Below, one piece after another: positions 33,941 to 43,435 of a stretch of 64,000 bases of DNA (positions are counted from its first letter, which is position 1; each line of letters opens with the position of its first letter). The stretch comes from Gemmatimonas groenlandica (lineage in GTDB: Bacteria > Gemmatimonadota > Gemmatimonadetes > Gemmatimonadales > Gemmatimonadaceae). The position numbers were made by a program, and so were the translations under genes. Below the pieces are notes generated by a model, which saw only the letters and a program-made list of their open reading frames with translations, searched no databases and was not told the origin of the DNA. The DNA lies in NCBI RefSeq assembly GCF_013004105.1, contig NZ_CP053085.1, positions 1,922,001 to 1,986,000 of the forward strand, written 5' to 3'.

Positions 33941-35250
33941 GCGCGCCGGTCGCGGCCGCGGTCGGCGCGCCCAAGTCGGCCAGCAGTCGCCTGCGCTCTA
34001 TCGTGGGCGGGTCCGTGGGTAATCTGGTGGAGTGGTACGACTGGTACGTGTACTCCGCGTTCTCGCTCTACTTCGCGAAGAGTTTCTTCCCGCCCGCCAA
34101 TCAAACGGTTCAGCTGCTGAATGCGGCGGCGGTGTTCGCCGTGGGCTTCCTCATGCGTCCCGCCGGCGGCTGGCTGATGGGGCGCTATGCCGACAAGCAC
34201 GGACGGCGCGCCGCCCTCACGATGTCGGTACTGCTGATGTGCGGTGGCTCGCTGTTGATTGCGATCACGCCCAGCTACGCCAAGATCGGCGTGATCGCGC
34301 CGGCTATGCTGGTCCTGGCGCGTCTGCTGCAGGGGTTGAGCGTGGGCGGCGAGTACGGAGCCAGTGCCACGTATCTCAGCGAGATGGCCGGCAAGACGCA
34401 TCGCGGCTTCTGGTCGAGCTTCCAGTACGTCACGCTCATCATGGGTCAACTGCTGGCGCTGGCGGTGCTGCTGCTGCTGCAGCGCACGCTCACACCGGCC
34501 GAGCTCGAGTCGTGGGGCTGGCGTATTCCGTTCATCGTCGGCGCGGCCTGCGCGGTCGTGGCCGTGGCCATGCGGCGTGGCCTCGAAGAGACGTCGGCCT
34601 TCGAGAAGGATCGCGCGTCGCGGCCACCGCAGAGCGCAGCCGCCACGGTGCGCGGCCTCATGGCTCATCCGCGCGCCGTCCTCACCGTGGTCGGGCTCAC
34701 CGCCGGTGGCACCGTCGCGTTCTACACCTTCACGACGTACGCGCAGAAGTTTCTCGTGAACACCGCCGGCTTCAGCAAGAGCGACGCGACGTACATCAAC
34801 GCGATCTCCCTGCTGATCTACATGATGCTGCAGCCCGCGGTCGGCGCCCTCTCCGACCGCATCGGTCGCCGGCCGGTGCTCACCGCCTTCGGCGTGCTCG
34901 GCACCCTCGGCACGGTGCCCTTGCTCACCGCGCTCGAAGGGGCCCGTACGATTCCGCAGGCGCTGTCGCTGCTCATCCTCGCCCTCGTCGCCGTCAGCGG
35001 CTACACCGCCATCAACGCCGTCGTGAAGGCCGAGCTCTTCCCAACCAGCATTCGCGCCCTCGGCGTCGGCTTCCCGTATGCCGTTGCCGTCTCCGTGTTC
35101 GGCGGCACCGCGGAGTACTTCGCGCTGTGGTTCAAGAACATGGGCCACGAACGGTGGTTCTACTGGTACGTCACCGGCTGCATTCTCGCGTCACTGGTCG
35201 TGTATGCGACCATGCCCGAAACGCGCGACAACACCCACATGGACGAGTAA
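33937..35250 (+). CDS. MHS-family MFS transporter (KgtP-like)
   Basis: The 437-residue protein has 12 predicted membrane segments and the metabolite:H+ symporter signatures GNLVEWYDWYVYSAFSLYFA, RPAGGWLMGRYADKHGRR, LLQGLSVGGEYGASATYLSE and RGFWSSFQ, close to alpha-ketoglutarate permease KgtP. A dicarboxylate or related organic acid is the likely substrate. It starts with GTG inside the stop of the P-loop gene. The pairing is unusual for KgtP. Confidence 0.9.
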   Translation: MSAPVAAAVGAPKSASSRLRSIVGGSVGNLVEWYDWYVYSAFSLYFAKSFFPPANQTVQLLNAAAVFAVGFLMRPAGGWLMGRYADKHGRRAALTMSVLLMCGGSLLIAITPSYAKIGVIAPAMLVLARLLQGLSVGGEYGASATYLSEMAGKTHRGFWSSFQYVTLIMGQLLALAVLLLLQRTLTPAELESWGWRIPFIVGAACAVVAVAMRRGLEETSAFEKDRASRPPQSAAATVRGLMAHPRAVLTVVGLTAGGTVAFYTFTTYAQKFLVNTAGFSKSDATYINAISLLIYMMLQPAVGALSDRIGRRPVLTAFGVLGTLGTVPLLTALEGARTIPQALSLLILALVAVSGYTAINAVVKAELFPTSIRALGVGFPYAVAVSVFGGTAEYFALWFKNMGHERWFYWYVTGCILASLVVYATMPETRDNTHMDE

Positions 35251-35283
35251 TGCCGGCCAGCGCCGCGACTATGGGCGCGGCGA

Positions 35284-36828
35284 CTAGGGGCGCCACACCA
35301 CATCGCTACTCGCATTACCGACCTTGTCGATCGCGTTGACCACGACGCCGTCCGTTCCGGCCGATGGTACGTCGACAATGAGCGCCGTGACTCGCTGAAC
35401 ACGCTGCGACCATGTGCCGTTCGTACGCCAGCGGATCAGGTACCATGACAGCGGTTCACTCGTGACCGGCGTGATCGACACGCGGAGCACGGCACCGAGC
35501 GACGTCACGCCGATGGTCGGCGCCGGGGGTGACACGGCGTCGAGCCAGTCCGTAGCGGGCGGCAACGCGCGCGCAGCAAACACGCCGCTCGTGAGCAACG
35601 ATCGCAGTCCACCGCGGTCGTTCAGCACCACCGTCGTGTTGTAGAGCAATGATCCGGTCGAACCACCCGCTGCGGCGTTCTGCCCGCGCGTGAGTTGCAC
35701 CTGCGCCGGAATCTCGGCCGCCGTGTACGGAGTCGTGCTGCCGTCACTCACGCGATAGGCTGCGAGGCCGGGCCACAGGTGACGGCGCATCGTGTTCTGC
35801 TGCCCCCACCACGTCAGCAGGGCACCGAAGTTCTGACCAGTGGACGCGATCGACCAGTAGAGCTGCGGCGCGAAGTAGTCCACCCAGCCGCGCTGCAACC
35901 ACGTGCGCGAATCAGCGTAGATCGAGGCGTACGAATCGAGCCCCACGATGCCCGCCGGGCTGCCCGGACGCCAGATGCCGAACGGGCTGATGCCGACGCG
36001 CGCTGTCGGTGACGCGATGTGCGCCTCCCGATACAGCCGCTCCACGAACCGGTTCACATTGTCGCGGCGCCAATCGGCGCGAACCATCAGTCCCCCGCCC
36101 CGTTGATACGCGGCGTATGTGGCACTGTCAGGGAAGTCGAGCCCCGCGCACTTCGAGTCGGGATACGGATAGAAGAAGTCGTCGAGATGCACCGCGTCCA
36201 CGTCGTAGCGACGCAACACGTCGGTGATCACGGCGATCGCCTGATCCTGCACGGCCGCTTCACCGGGATCGAACCACAGTTGCGTGCAGTACTTTCGCGT
36301 GAGATCAGGACGACGCACGGCAAGGTGCGAACTCGCCAGGCGCAGCGTGTCACTCAGATTCGCGGCGCGGAACGGATTGAACCACGCGTGGACTTCGAGG
36401 CCGCGCAGTCGCGCCTGCGTGATTGCGTACGCCAGTGGATCATAGCCGGGGTCGACGCCCTGCGTACCGGTCAGCGAGCGCGACCACGGCTCGAGCGTCG
36501 ACGGAAACAGGGCGTCGCCGGCCGCCCGCACCTGCAGGACGACGGCATTCAACCCGGCTTGCTCTGCCGCGTCCAGGATCAGCGAGAACTCGGTCTGCTG
36601 CTGCGCGACCGACAGGCCGCTGCGCGACGGCCAGTCGATGTTGGCGACGGTCGCGATCCACATCCCGCGAAATTCGCGGGTCACGGCTGGCACCGTGAAG
36701 GCAACCGGCGGCGGCGGTGGTGGCGGAGCCACCGGCTCGGTCGGGGACTCGCCGGAGGCGCACGCACCGAGCATCGCGGCGGCCATGACCGCCGTCAGCA
36801 CACGTGGAGTAGCCTTGGTCCATTGCAT
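35284..36828 (-). CDS. GHL10-like glycoside-hydrolase-fold lipoprotein
   Basis: The 514-residue protein has a lipoprotein signal (lipobox MLGAC), a poly-proline linker, and a TIM-barrel domain of the GHL10/DUF187 type: EFRGMWIATVANIDWPS, LNAVVLQVRAAGDALFPS, GLEVHAWFNPFR, DVDAVHLDDFFYPYP and WVDYFAPQLYWSI. A C-terminal fibronectin-III-like domain (about 425-514) ends the chain. Relatives act on peptidoglycan-like or other glycans at the cell surface. ATG 36828 was chosen; an ATG 18 bp upstream is also possible. It is divergent from the next serine hydrolase. Confidence 0.88.
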   Translation of the reverse strand: MQWTKATPRVLTAVMAAAMLGACASGESPTEPVAPPPPPPPVAFTVPAVTREFRGMWIATVANIDWPSRSGLSVAQQQTEFSLILDAAEQAGLNAVVLQVRAAGDALFPSTLEPWSRSLTGTQGVDPGYDPLAYAITQARLRGLEVHAWFNPFRAANLSDTLRLASSHLAVRRPDLTRKYCTQLWFDPGEAAVQDQAIAVITDVLRRYDVDAVHLDDFFYPYPDSKCAGLDFPDSATYAAYQRGGGLMVRADWRRDNVNRFVERLYREAHIASPTARVGISPFGIWRPGSPAGIVGLDSYASIYADSRTWLQRGWVDYFAPQLYWSIASTGQNFGALLTWWGQQNTMRRHLWPGLAAYRVSDGSTTPYTAAEIPAQVQLTRGQNAAAGGSTGSLLYNTTVVLNDRGGLRSLLTSGVFAARALPPATDWLDAVSPPAPTIGVTSLGAVLRVSITPVTSEPLSWYLIRWRTNGTWSQRVQRVTALIVDVPSAGTDGVVVNAIDKVGNASSDVVWRP

Positions 36829-36911
36829 AGCGTAGCTTCGCGCCATCGTCACCAGTGCGGAAGCAGTGGCGGATCGTTTTCCCTTTCCGACTGTCCCCGA
36901 CACGCCTCGCC

Positions 36912-38246
36912 ATGTCTCGTGCCTCGAGTTCTTTGCAGCGATGCGCGATCGCGCTCGCGACGATGGCCCTCGCCAGCGTCCCGCCGACGACGTTCCTCGG
37001 AGCGCAGGCCGCACCCAAGCCGGCGCCGAAGACCGCGCCTGGCGCCGCGCAAGCCGTGCGCTTTGGATTCGCCGTGGATCGGCTGGCGCGTATCGACTCG
37101 ATGCTCGACGCCGCCGTCGCGCAAGACGAGATCGCCGGTGCGGTGGCCCTCGTGTTGCGCGACGATCACGTGGTGTACGAACGTGCCGTCGGCTGGAGCG
37201 ATCGCGAGGCGCAGCGACGCATGACACCAGACGCCGTGTTCCGCATCGCCTCGCAGAGCAAGGCGCTCACGAGCACCGCCATCCTCATGCTGCTCGAGGA
37301 AGGTCGGCTCACGCTCGCGACGCCGGTGAGCCGTTTTCTGCCGTCATTTGCCCGGACCACCGTCGCCACGCGCACCGACACCGGGGTGTCGACCGTAGCG
37401 GCCCGACGCGCCATCACCATCCGCGATCTCCTCACACACACCGCCGGCATTTCCTACGGCACGGACGCGTCGGTACGCGCGCGCTACGAACCGATGGGAC
37501 TCGGACCCGCCGCCGGCTTCGGCTGGTACACCGCCGACAAGACAGAGCCGGTGTGCGCCACCATGGACAAGCTCGGCACGTTGCCCTTCGTGGCCCAGCC
37601 CGGCGAGGCGTGGGTGTACGGATACAACACCGACATTCTCGGATGCGTCGTGGAGCGCGCCTCGGGTATGTCACTCGACGCCTTTCTGCGCACGCGCATC
37701 ACGCAGCCGCTCGGCATGCGCGACACCTACTTCTTCCTGCCGGTCGCCCAGCGAGATCGCCTCGTCACGGTCTACGCCAACGACTCAGGTCGCGTACGCC
37801 GTGCGCCGGATGGTGCCCGCGGTCAGGGCCACTACGTCGACGGGCCACGCGTGAGCTTTGCCGGCGGAGCCGGGCTCGTCTCCACCGCCCGCGACTATGC
37901 GCGCTTTTTGCAGATGATCGCACACGGTGGCCGATGGAACGGCCAGCAGTATTTGGCGCCGCATACCGTGGCGCTGATGACGACTAATCAGGTGGGGACG
38001 CTGCACGGCACGACCACCGGATTTGGTCTCGGCTTCGAGACCACCGAACGCTACGGCGCGACCGGCTCGTCGTCGGTCGGCACCTACGGCTGGGGTGGGG
38101 CCTACGGATCGAACTACAAAGTCGATCCTGCTGAAGGACTCGTCATCGTGTTCATGATCAACCAGCTCCCCAGCGGCACCGACGTGGTCGGCCGATTCCA
38201 GACCATGCTGTACAGCGCGCTCGTCGATGCGCGGGCGATGCGGTAA
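36912..38246 (+). CDS. Exported class-C beta-lactamase-like serine hydrolase 2
   Basis: The 444-residue product has a signal peptide ending FLGAQ, a Pro/Ala linker, and a serine-hydrolase domain with Ser114-x-x-Lys in SQSK, the EstB-like segment YGYNTDILGCVVERASG, and a final GWGGAYGSN block in place of the classical KTG/HGG. It belongs to the esterase/beta-lactamase superfamily but to a different branch from the gene at 31 kb. An ATG 19 codons upstream exists; ATG 36912 places the signal peptide correctly. Confidence 0.9.
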   Translation: MSRASSSLQRCAIALATMALASVPPTTFLGAQAAPKPAPKTAPGAAQAVRFGFAVDRLARIDSMLDAAVAQDEIAGAVALVLRDDHVVYERAVGWSDREAQRRMTPDAVFRIASQSKALTSTAILMLLEEGRLTLATPVSRFLPSFARTTVATRTDTGVSTVAARRAITIRDLLTHTAGISYGTDASVRARYEPMGLGPAAGFGWYTADKTEPVCATMDKLGTLPFVAQPGEAWVYGYNTDILGCVVERASGMSLDAFLRTRITQPLGMRDTYFFLPVAQRDRLVTVYANDSGRVRRAPDGARGQGHYVDGPRVSFAGGAGLVSTARDYARFLQMIAHGGRWNGQQYLAPHTVALMTTNQVGTLHGTTTGFGLGFETTERYGATGSSSVGTYGWGGAYGSNYKVDPAEGLVIVFMINQLPSGTDVVGRFQTMLYSALVDARAMR

Positions 38247-38247
38247 C

Positions 38248-38280
38248 GCGCCGCGTTCGTGCGCCGCGTTCGTGCGCCGC
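38248..38280 (+). repeat. 13-bp tandem repeat, about 2.5 copies
   Basis: The unit GCGCCGCGTTCGT is repeated twice in full and a third time in part, right after the stop of the serine-hydrolase gene and before the convergent kinase gene. It fills nearly the whole 48-bp gap. Confidence 0.85.
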
Positions 38281-38294
38281 GGCAGGTGATCGAC

Positions 38295-40748
38295 TCAGTC
38301 ACCAACCGGTTGATCGAGCAACGTGCGAACCCGACGTGACAGCTCCTGAATGTCGAACGGTTTGGTCAGGAGTTCGACGCCGTCGGGTACGATGCCATGC
38401 TGCGTGACGGTGCCCTCGGGATAGCCCGACAGATAGAGCACGCGCGTCGTCAGGGCTTCGGCCAGATACTCGCGCGCCAGCGTGACACCGGTCATGCCGG
38501 GCATCACGACATCGGTCACCAGCAGGTCCACGGGCCGGCCGAGCGACCGACCGAGGCGCAACGCCTCGAGACCGCCCGGTGCCTCGAGCACGTGGTAGCC
38601 GCGACGCCGCAACGTCGCCGCCGTGACGCGTCGCACCGGCTCGTCATCGTCGACCACCATCAGCGTTTCAGTCCCGTCGGCAGCGGGCTTTTCCGGCACC
38701 ACCGCGACGTCGGCGACGCCGTCGGCGGCGGGGAGCACGATTTTCACGACGGTGCCTTGCCCCGGCACCGAACTGATCGACATGGTGCCGCCAGCCTGCG
38801 TGACGATGCCGTAGCTCGTCGCGAGCCCGAGCCCCGACCCCTTGCCAGCCTCCTTCGTGGTGAAGAACGGCTCGAGCGCGCGAAGACGCGTCTCTTCCGT
38901 CATACCGGCGCCGGTGTCGCTGACTTCGAACACGACCACTGGCCCGAGCGGGGCATTCGGCAGCGCCAGCGACTCGGCGTCACCGACCCCCAACGTGCAC
39001 CGGATCGACAGCTCGCCGCCGTCGGGCATCGCGTCGCTCGCATTCACCGCAAGATTCATCAGCACCTGATCGAATAGCGCCGGATCGACGCGCACGCGAC
39101 CGGCGTCGCCGGCGATGTCGAGCTGGAGACTGATCCGCTCGCGCAGCAGTCGACGAATCAGCGGAATCGCGCGGTCGATGATCGCCGTCACCTCCACCGT
39201 TCGCGGCGCCATCACATGCCGACGCGCGAAGCCCAGCAGCTGACGACTGAGCGCCGCACCAGATTCGGCCGCCGCGCGGATCTGTCCTGCACTGATCGCC
39301 ACGTCGCCTCCCGGTTCCGCGTCGAACTCCAGCAGACTCGCTTCACCGATGATCGTGGTGAGCACGTTGTTGAAGTCGTGCGCGATGCCGCCGGCAAGTT
39401 GTCCGACGCTCTCGATGCGCTGCACCTGACGCAATTCGTCTTCCAACCGGCGACGATCGGTCACGTCGATGAAGACACCGTTCCAGATGGTCGAACCGTC
39501 TGTACCGCGCTGCGGCAGCGCCTGCCCGCTGAGCCATCGCCACTGCCCGTCGTTCTTGCGGTCGATCACGCGGAAATCGTAGGCCCACGGGGTCAGGTCG
39601 CGCTGCGAGCGGAAGGTCGAATCCATCACGCCCGGCAGGTCGTCGGGGTGCACACGATTCCAGGCTATCGTGGGCGAGCGCATGATCGACTCCACATCCG
39701 CGCCGATCGCGCGCTCCGCGAGTTGGCTGATGTAGGGAAACGATTCGTGTCCCTCGGCCGTGCGCAGGTACTGGTACACGATACCCGGCATCACGGAGGT
39801 AATCTGGTCGAGACGCTGATCGCGCGCCCGAAGCTCACGTTCCGCCACGATGACGTCGGTGATGTCGGTGACGCCGAAGACGACCGCCTCGATGCCGCCG
39901 TTCTGCTCGAACAGCGGTGCCCCGTTGATCGACAGCACCTTGCGTCGCCCGTCGGGCCACTCGATACCGTGACGCACGTCGAACACCGGCTCCCCGGTGC
40001 GCAATACCTGCGCGAACGGCTGGCGGTCGTCCGGAAAGGGCAAGCCGTCGAGATCGGTGTGGCGCCACTCGGGCGCATCGAATCGGCGGCCCTGCAGGTC
40101 GCTTGCCTGCAAACCGAGCACTTCTTCGGCGCGTGCGTTCGCGAAGATGATCGCGCCGGCGATGTCCACCACGATCACGCCCGCGATGCTGGTGGCCAAA
40201 ATGCCCTCCAGCAGATCTCGCTCAGCGCGCTGCTGGGCATGAAATTCCTGCGTGGTCGCGTACAACTCCTGCACCCGGGACAGCGCGTTGGCGAGGCGGG
40301 CTTCCCGCTCGAGGGTATGCAGCTTGCTGCTGCGCAGCCGTCCCCCGAAGAACGCGCTGGTCAATGTCAGCACGTAGTACACCGCCAGGCGGTAGCCGTC
40401 CGGGCCCAGCACGATCGCCTGCGCGTAGTCGGTATCCAGCAACGTGAGCGTGGCCGCACCCCATCCAGCCAGCAGCAGCGGGCCCACGCCGCCGGGCACC
40501 ATCAGCACCATGGTGAAGCCGGCGAGGAAAGGGAACAGCACGCCGAACTTGTGATAGGCGATCAGCACCAACGCGGCGCCACCTACCGCAGCGAACACCG
40601 CCAGCGTGTACCAACGCGCCCGGGCCCTGGTGCTGGTCATCGACTCGCGGAGCGCGGCCGCAGCGGCCAGATGCTCCCCCGTCGACCCCAAGGTTTCACC
40701 GATCGGAGCGCTGTCGGGATCGATCGCCTTTGGAGAGGGTGACGGCAT
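38295..40748 (-). CDS. Hybrid sensor histidine kinase with PAS domains and receiver
   Basis: The 817-residue protein has, in order: a four-helix membrane sensor (about 48-140), a coiled region, a PAS domain (about 180-305), a second PAS/PAC (about 310-435), a HisKA domain with GGIAHDFNNVLTTI, an HATPase domain (LMNLAVNASDAMP, SDTGAGM, LEPFFTTKEAGKGSGLGLA) and a C-terminal receiver. In the receiver the acidic pocket is MVVDDDEP, the phospho-Asp is in LLVTDVVMPGM, and the Lys is in LLTKPF. All key residues are present. No output regulator is adjacent. Confidence 0.93.
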   Translation of the reverse strand: MPSPSPKAIDPDSAPIGETLGSTGEHLAAAAALRESMTSTRARARWYTLAVFAAVGGAALVLIAYHKFGVLFPFLAGFTMVLMVPGGVGPLLLAGWGAATLTLLDTDYAQAIVLGPDGYRLAVYYVLTLTSAFFGGRLRSSKLHTLEREARLANALSRVQELYATTQEFHAQQRAERDLLEGILATSIAGVIVVDIAGAIIFANARAEEVLGLQASDLQGRRFDAPEWRHTDLDGLPFPDDRQPFAQVLRTGEPVFDVRHGIEWPDGRRKVLSINGAPLFEQNGGIEAVVFGVTDITDVIVAERELRARDQRLDQITSVMPGIVYQYLRTAEGHESFPYISQLAERAIGADVESIMRSPTIAWNRVHPDDLPGVMDSTFRSQRDLTPWAYDFRVIDRKNDGQWRWLSGQALPQRGTDGSTIWNGVFIDVTDRRRLEDELRQVQRIESVGQLAGGIAHDFNNVLTTIIGEASLLEFDAEPGGDVAISAGQIRAAAESGAALSRQLLGFARRHVMAPRTVEVTAIIDRAIPLIRRLLRERISLQLDIAGDAGRVRVDPALFDQVLMNLAVNASDAMPDGGELSIRCTLGVGDAESLALPNAPLGPVVVFEVSDTGAGMTEETRLRALEPFFTTKEAGKGSGLGLATSYGIVTQAGGTMSISSVPGQGTVVKIVLPAADGVADVAVVPEKPAADGTETLMVVDDDEPVRRVTAATLRRRGYHVLEAPGGLEALRLGRSLGRPVDLLVTDVVMPGMTGVTLAREYLAEALTTRVLYLSGYPEGTVTQHGIVPDGVELLTKPFDIQELSRRVRTLLDQPVGD

Positions 40749-40853
40749 CCGTGGAGCTTACGCGCCACGACTCGCGACAGCCAGTGTGCCGGGATCGAGA
40801 TATTTGCGGGTGCCCGCTAGTGCGCGCGCCGTTTGCAGACGACAATTTCCGCC

Positions 40854-41750
40854 ATGCAGATCGGGATTGACCTGGGTGGAACCAAGATCGAAGGCATCGC
40901 GCTCGACGCGACGGGCCAGGAACTCGGGCGACGGCGCGTCGCCACGCCGCCCGACTATGGCGACACGGTCGAAGCGATCCGCTCGCTGGTCACGGCCCTT
41001 GAATCCGCCACGGGACGACGTGGGACGGTCGGCGTCGGCATTCCTGGCGCCGTTGTCCCGGATACCGGCCTGGTCAAGAATGCGAATTCCGTCTGGTTGA
41101 TCGGTCAGCCGCTGGGCGCCGACCTCGCGCTCGCGCTGCAGCGCGAGGTGCGGATCGACAACGATGCGAACTGCTTCGCCCTTTCGGAGGCGAGCGATGG
41201 TGCCGCGGCGGGTGCCGAGGTGGTCTTCGGGGTCATCATGGGCACAGGCGTCGGCGGCGGCATTATCGTGCGCGGACACGGCCTTACGGGACCCAACCTC
41301 ATTGCCGGCGAGTGGGGCCATAATCCGCTGCCGTGGCCGCAACCCGACGAGCTGCCGGGCCCGCCCTGCTACTGCGGCAAACAGGGCTGCATCGAGAGTT
41401 GGATCGCTGGACCGAGCGTCGCCGCGGATCATCGGCGCGTCACTGGTGAATCGCTGACCACGCCCGACATCGTCGCGGCGGCCGAAGCCGGACAGGCAGC
41501 CGCGCTGGCCACCCGCGCGCGCTTCATCAACCGCGCGGCGCGCGGACTCGCGACCGTGATCAACCTGCTCGATCCCGATGTGATCGTGCTCGGCGGAGGG
41601 ATGTCGAACGTACCTCGCCTGGCCGATGACATCACGGCACAACTCCCGGCGTTCGTCTTTTCCGACCACGTGCGCACTGCGGTCGTGCGCAATCGGCACG
41701 GCGACTCGAGCGGCGTGCGCGGCGCGGCGTGGCTATGGCCCGCGTCATAG
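40854..41750 (+). CDS. ROK-family sugar kinase (fructokinase-like)
   Basis: The 298-residue protein starts with the ATP phosphate motif IGIDLGGTKIEGIALD, has NDANCFALSEA with the catalytic Asp, GVIMGTGVGGGIIV, AGEWGHNPL and the ROK zinc site CYCGKQGCIE (CxCGxxGCxE). This is the Mak/NagK-like group; the preferred sugar cannot be fixed from sequence. The ATG at 40854 was preferred to an upstream TTG. The next gene begins inside its last codons. Confidence 0.93.
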   Translation: MQIGIDLGGTKIEGIALDATGQELGRRRVATPPDYGDTVEAIRSLVTALESATGRRGTVGVGIPGAVVPDTGLVKNANSVWLIGQPLGADLALALQREVRIDNDANCFALSEASDGAAAGAEVVFGVIMGTGVGGGIIVRGHGLTGPNLIAGEWGHNPLPWPQPDELPGPPCYCGKQGCIESWIAGPSVAADHRRVTGESLTTPDIVAAAEAGQAAALATRARFINRAARGLATVINLLDPDVIVLGGGMSNVPRLADDITAQLPAFVFSDHVRTAVVRNRHGDSSGVRGAAWLWPAS

Positions 41751-43216
41751 CGGCACTGCTCGCGCTGCTGCTTCTGGCGGTCGCCATCTGGGCGACACGC
41801 GAGTACGTGCGGGGCTACGCACGGCGCGCCGGTCGTCGCACGGTGATGCGCGCACGGGTGCGAATCGATCGCTACAAACTCACGCGGAAGGCGTATGTGA
41901 TCGACGCGCTGCTCGCCGACGACGCCATCGCCGCCGCGGTGCGGGCGCATGTGGCGGACACCAACGACAGCGAAGCAGACACCTGGCGTCGCGTGCGGCG
42001 CTATCTCGACGAGATCGTCCCGTTCTTCAACATTCTCGCCTACTACCGACTCGGCTACTGGGTGAGTCGCGCCGCGCTCGGGTTGTTCTACAAGGTGTCG
42101 GTCGAGTACGAGCGTCCCGACCCATTCCGCGGTGTGCCGCGGAACTCGGTCGTGATTTATCTCATGAACCATCGTTCGAACGCCGACTACGTGCTGGTGG
42201 CATACGTCATGATGGGCGCGGTGTCGATCTCCTACGCGGTCGGCGAATGGGCGCGCGCGTTTCCACTGGAAGTGCTGTTCAAGAGCTTCGGGTCGTACTT
42301 CATCCGTCGCCGCTATCGCGAGCCGTTGTATCACGCCGTGTTGCAGTCGTACGTGCAGTTGATCACGCGCAACAGCGTGACGCAGGGCATCTTTCCCGAA
42401 GGCGGACTCACGCGCGATGGGGCGCTGCGCCCCGCGAAGATCGGCCTGCTCGACTATGCGCTGGGCGTGGCGCGTGATCCCGACGTGCGACCGCGCATGT
42501 ACGTGGTGCCGGTGGGCATCAATTACGACCGCGTGATCGAGGACCGCACATTGCTGCGAGAGCTCGAGACCAAGCGGCAGGTGCCCGCCCGCGACCGGGT
42601 CGCGCAAGCCGCCGACGTGGGGCGCTTCGTCCTCTGGAATCTGGGCCGCCTGCTCACCCGCCGCTGGCGACGTTATGGGCGGGCGGCCGTGACCATCGGC
42701 ACCCCGGTGTCGGTCGATGCCTGGCTGACCAGCCTCGAGACAGAGGGCGTGTCGCTCTTCGACGCACCGCGGGCCGATCGCTTGCCCAAGGTGCAGCAGT
42801 TTTGTGATGACGTGCTGCAGCGGATCGGCGCCATCATCCCCGTGACGCCGGTTCCGCTGGCCTGTGCCGCCCTGGCCAGCTTCGACGCCGATTACGTGAC
42901 GCGGGCGGCGCTGCTGGAGCGCATGTCAGCCATGCGCGACGTGCTCAGGGAGTTCAACTCCCGGGTGCTGCAGGCCGACCGGGACATCGAGGAGACCTTC
43001 GACCGAGCGTATCGGATGCTCCGGATGCGGCGCGTGATCGCCCGGACGGGCGCCGGATTTCTGATTCTGCCCAAGGGGCGGCCGTTGATCAGCTACTACG
43101 CCAACAGCATCGTCCATCTGTTGGGCCCCTTTGGCGAGGGAATGCGGGCCCGGGAAGCGCTCCCGCTGCACGACTGGGAGCGGGACGCGCTTGTCCGCGG
43201 TCCGGTGGCGGGATAG
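41735..43216 (+). CDS. PlsB-like glycerol-3-phosphate acyltransferase
   Basis: The 493-residue protein has an N-terminal membrane helix (residues 1-20) and the four acyltransferase blocks in order: HRSNAD (HX4D) in block I, the FIRRRYREPLYHAVLQSY block II, FPEGGLTRDG block III and VPVGINYDRVIED block IV. The sequence around them is PlsB-like, not PlsC-like. It would acylate glycerol 3-phosphate at position 1 at the membrane. A GTG six bases upstream is an alternative start. It overlaps the ROK gene by 16 bp and ends 42 bp before tRNA-Gln. Confidence 0.88.
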   Translation: MARVIAALLALLLLAVAIWATREYVRGYARRAGRRTVMRARVRIDRYKLTRKAYVIDALLADDAIAAAVRAHVADTNDSEADTWRRVRRYLDEIVPFFNILAYYRLGYWVSRAALGLFYKVSVEYERPDPFRGVPRNSVVIYLMNHRSNADYVLVAYVMMGAVSISYAVGEWARAFPLEVLFKSFGSYFIRRRYREPLYHAVLQSYVQLITRNSVTQGIFPEGGLTRDGALRPAKIGLLDYALGVARDPDVRPRMYVVPVGINYDRVIEDRTLLRELETKRQVPARDRVAQAADVGRFVLWNLGRLLTRRWRRYGRAAVTIGTPVSVDAWLTSLETEGVSLFDAPRADRLPKVQQFCDDVLQRIGAIIPVTPVPLACAALASFDADYVTRAALLERMSAMRDVLREFNSRVLQADRDIEETFDRAYRMLRMRRVIARTGAGFLILPKGRPLISYYANSIVHLLGPFGEGMRAREALPLHDWERDALVRGPVAG

Positions 43217-43258
43217 CATACGAGCGTTGGTAGCAATGCCTGCACCCCTGTTCGCAGA

Positions 43259-43330
43259 TGGCCTATCGTATAACGGTTATTACCCCGGCCTTTGAAGCCG
43301 GTGATCTCGGTTCGATCCCGAGTGGGCCTA
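43259..43330 (+). tRNA. tRNA-Gln (anticodon TTG)
   Basis: A 72-base cloverleaf can be drawn by hand. The anticodon arm is CCGGC-CTTTGAA-GCCGG with anticodon TTG (Gln), and the T arm is CTCGG-TTCGATC-CCGAG. The D stem has three pairs (GTA/TAC), as in other tRNA-Gln genes. Acceptor pairs 2-71 to 7-66 are good, including one T-G, but bases 1 and 72 are T and T, so the terminal pair is open. The discriminator is A. The genome continues TCCA, so CCA is probably added after transcription. Confidence 0.93.
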
Positions 43331-43337
43331 TCCAAAC

Positions 43338-43382
43338 GCAAAACGACGGGGGAGCGGATGCACCGCTCCCCCGTCGTTTTGC
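43338..43382. terminator. Strong bidirectional hairpin terminator
   Basis: Arms 43338-43357 and 43363-43382 are a perfect 20-bp inverted repeat with a 5-base loop. The stem ends in AAAA/TTTT so either strand gives a GC-rich stem with a T-run. It sits just after tRNA-Gln and between it and the convergent TonB receptor, so it can serve both. Confidence 0.92.
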
Positions 43383-43435
43383 CTTTCCCGCGCTCATTTC
43401 ACCGCGACGGGAAGTCGCCGGGCTCGGCGCGACCC

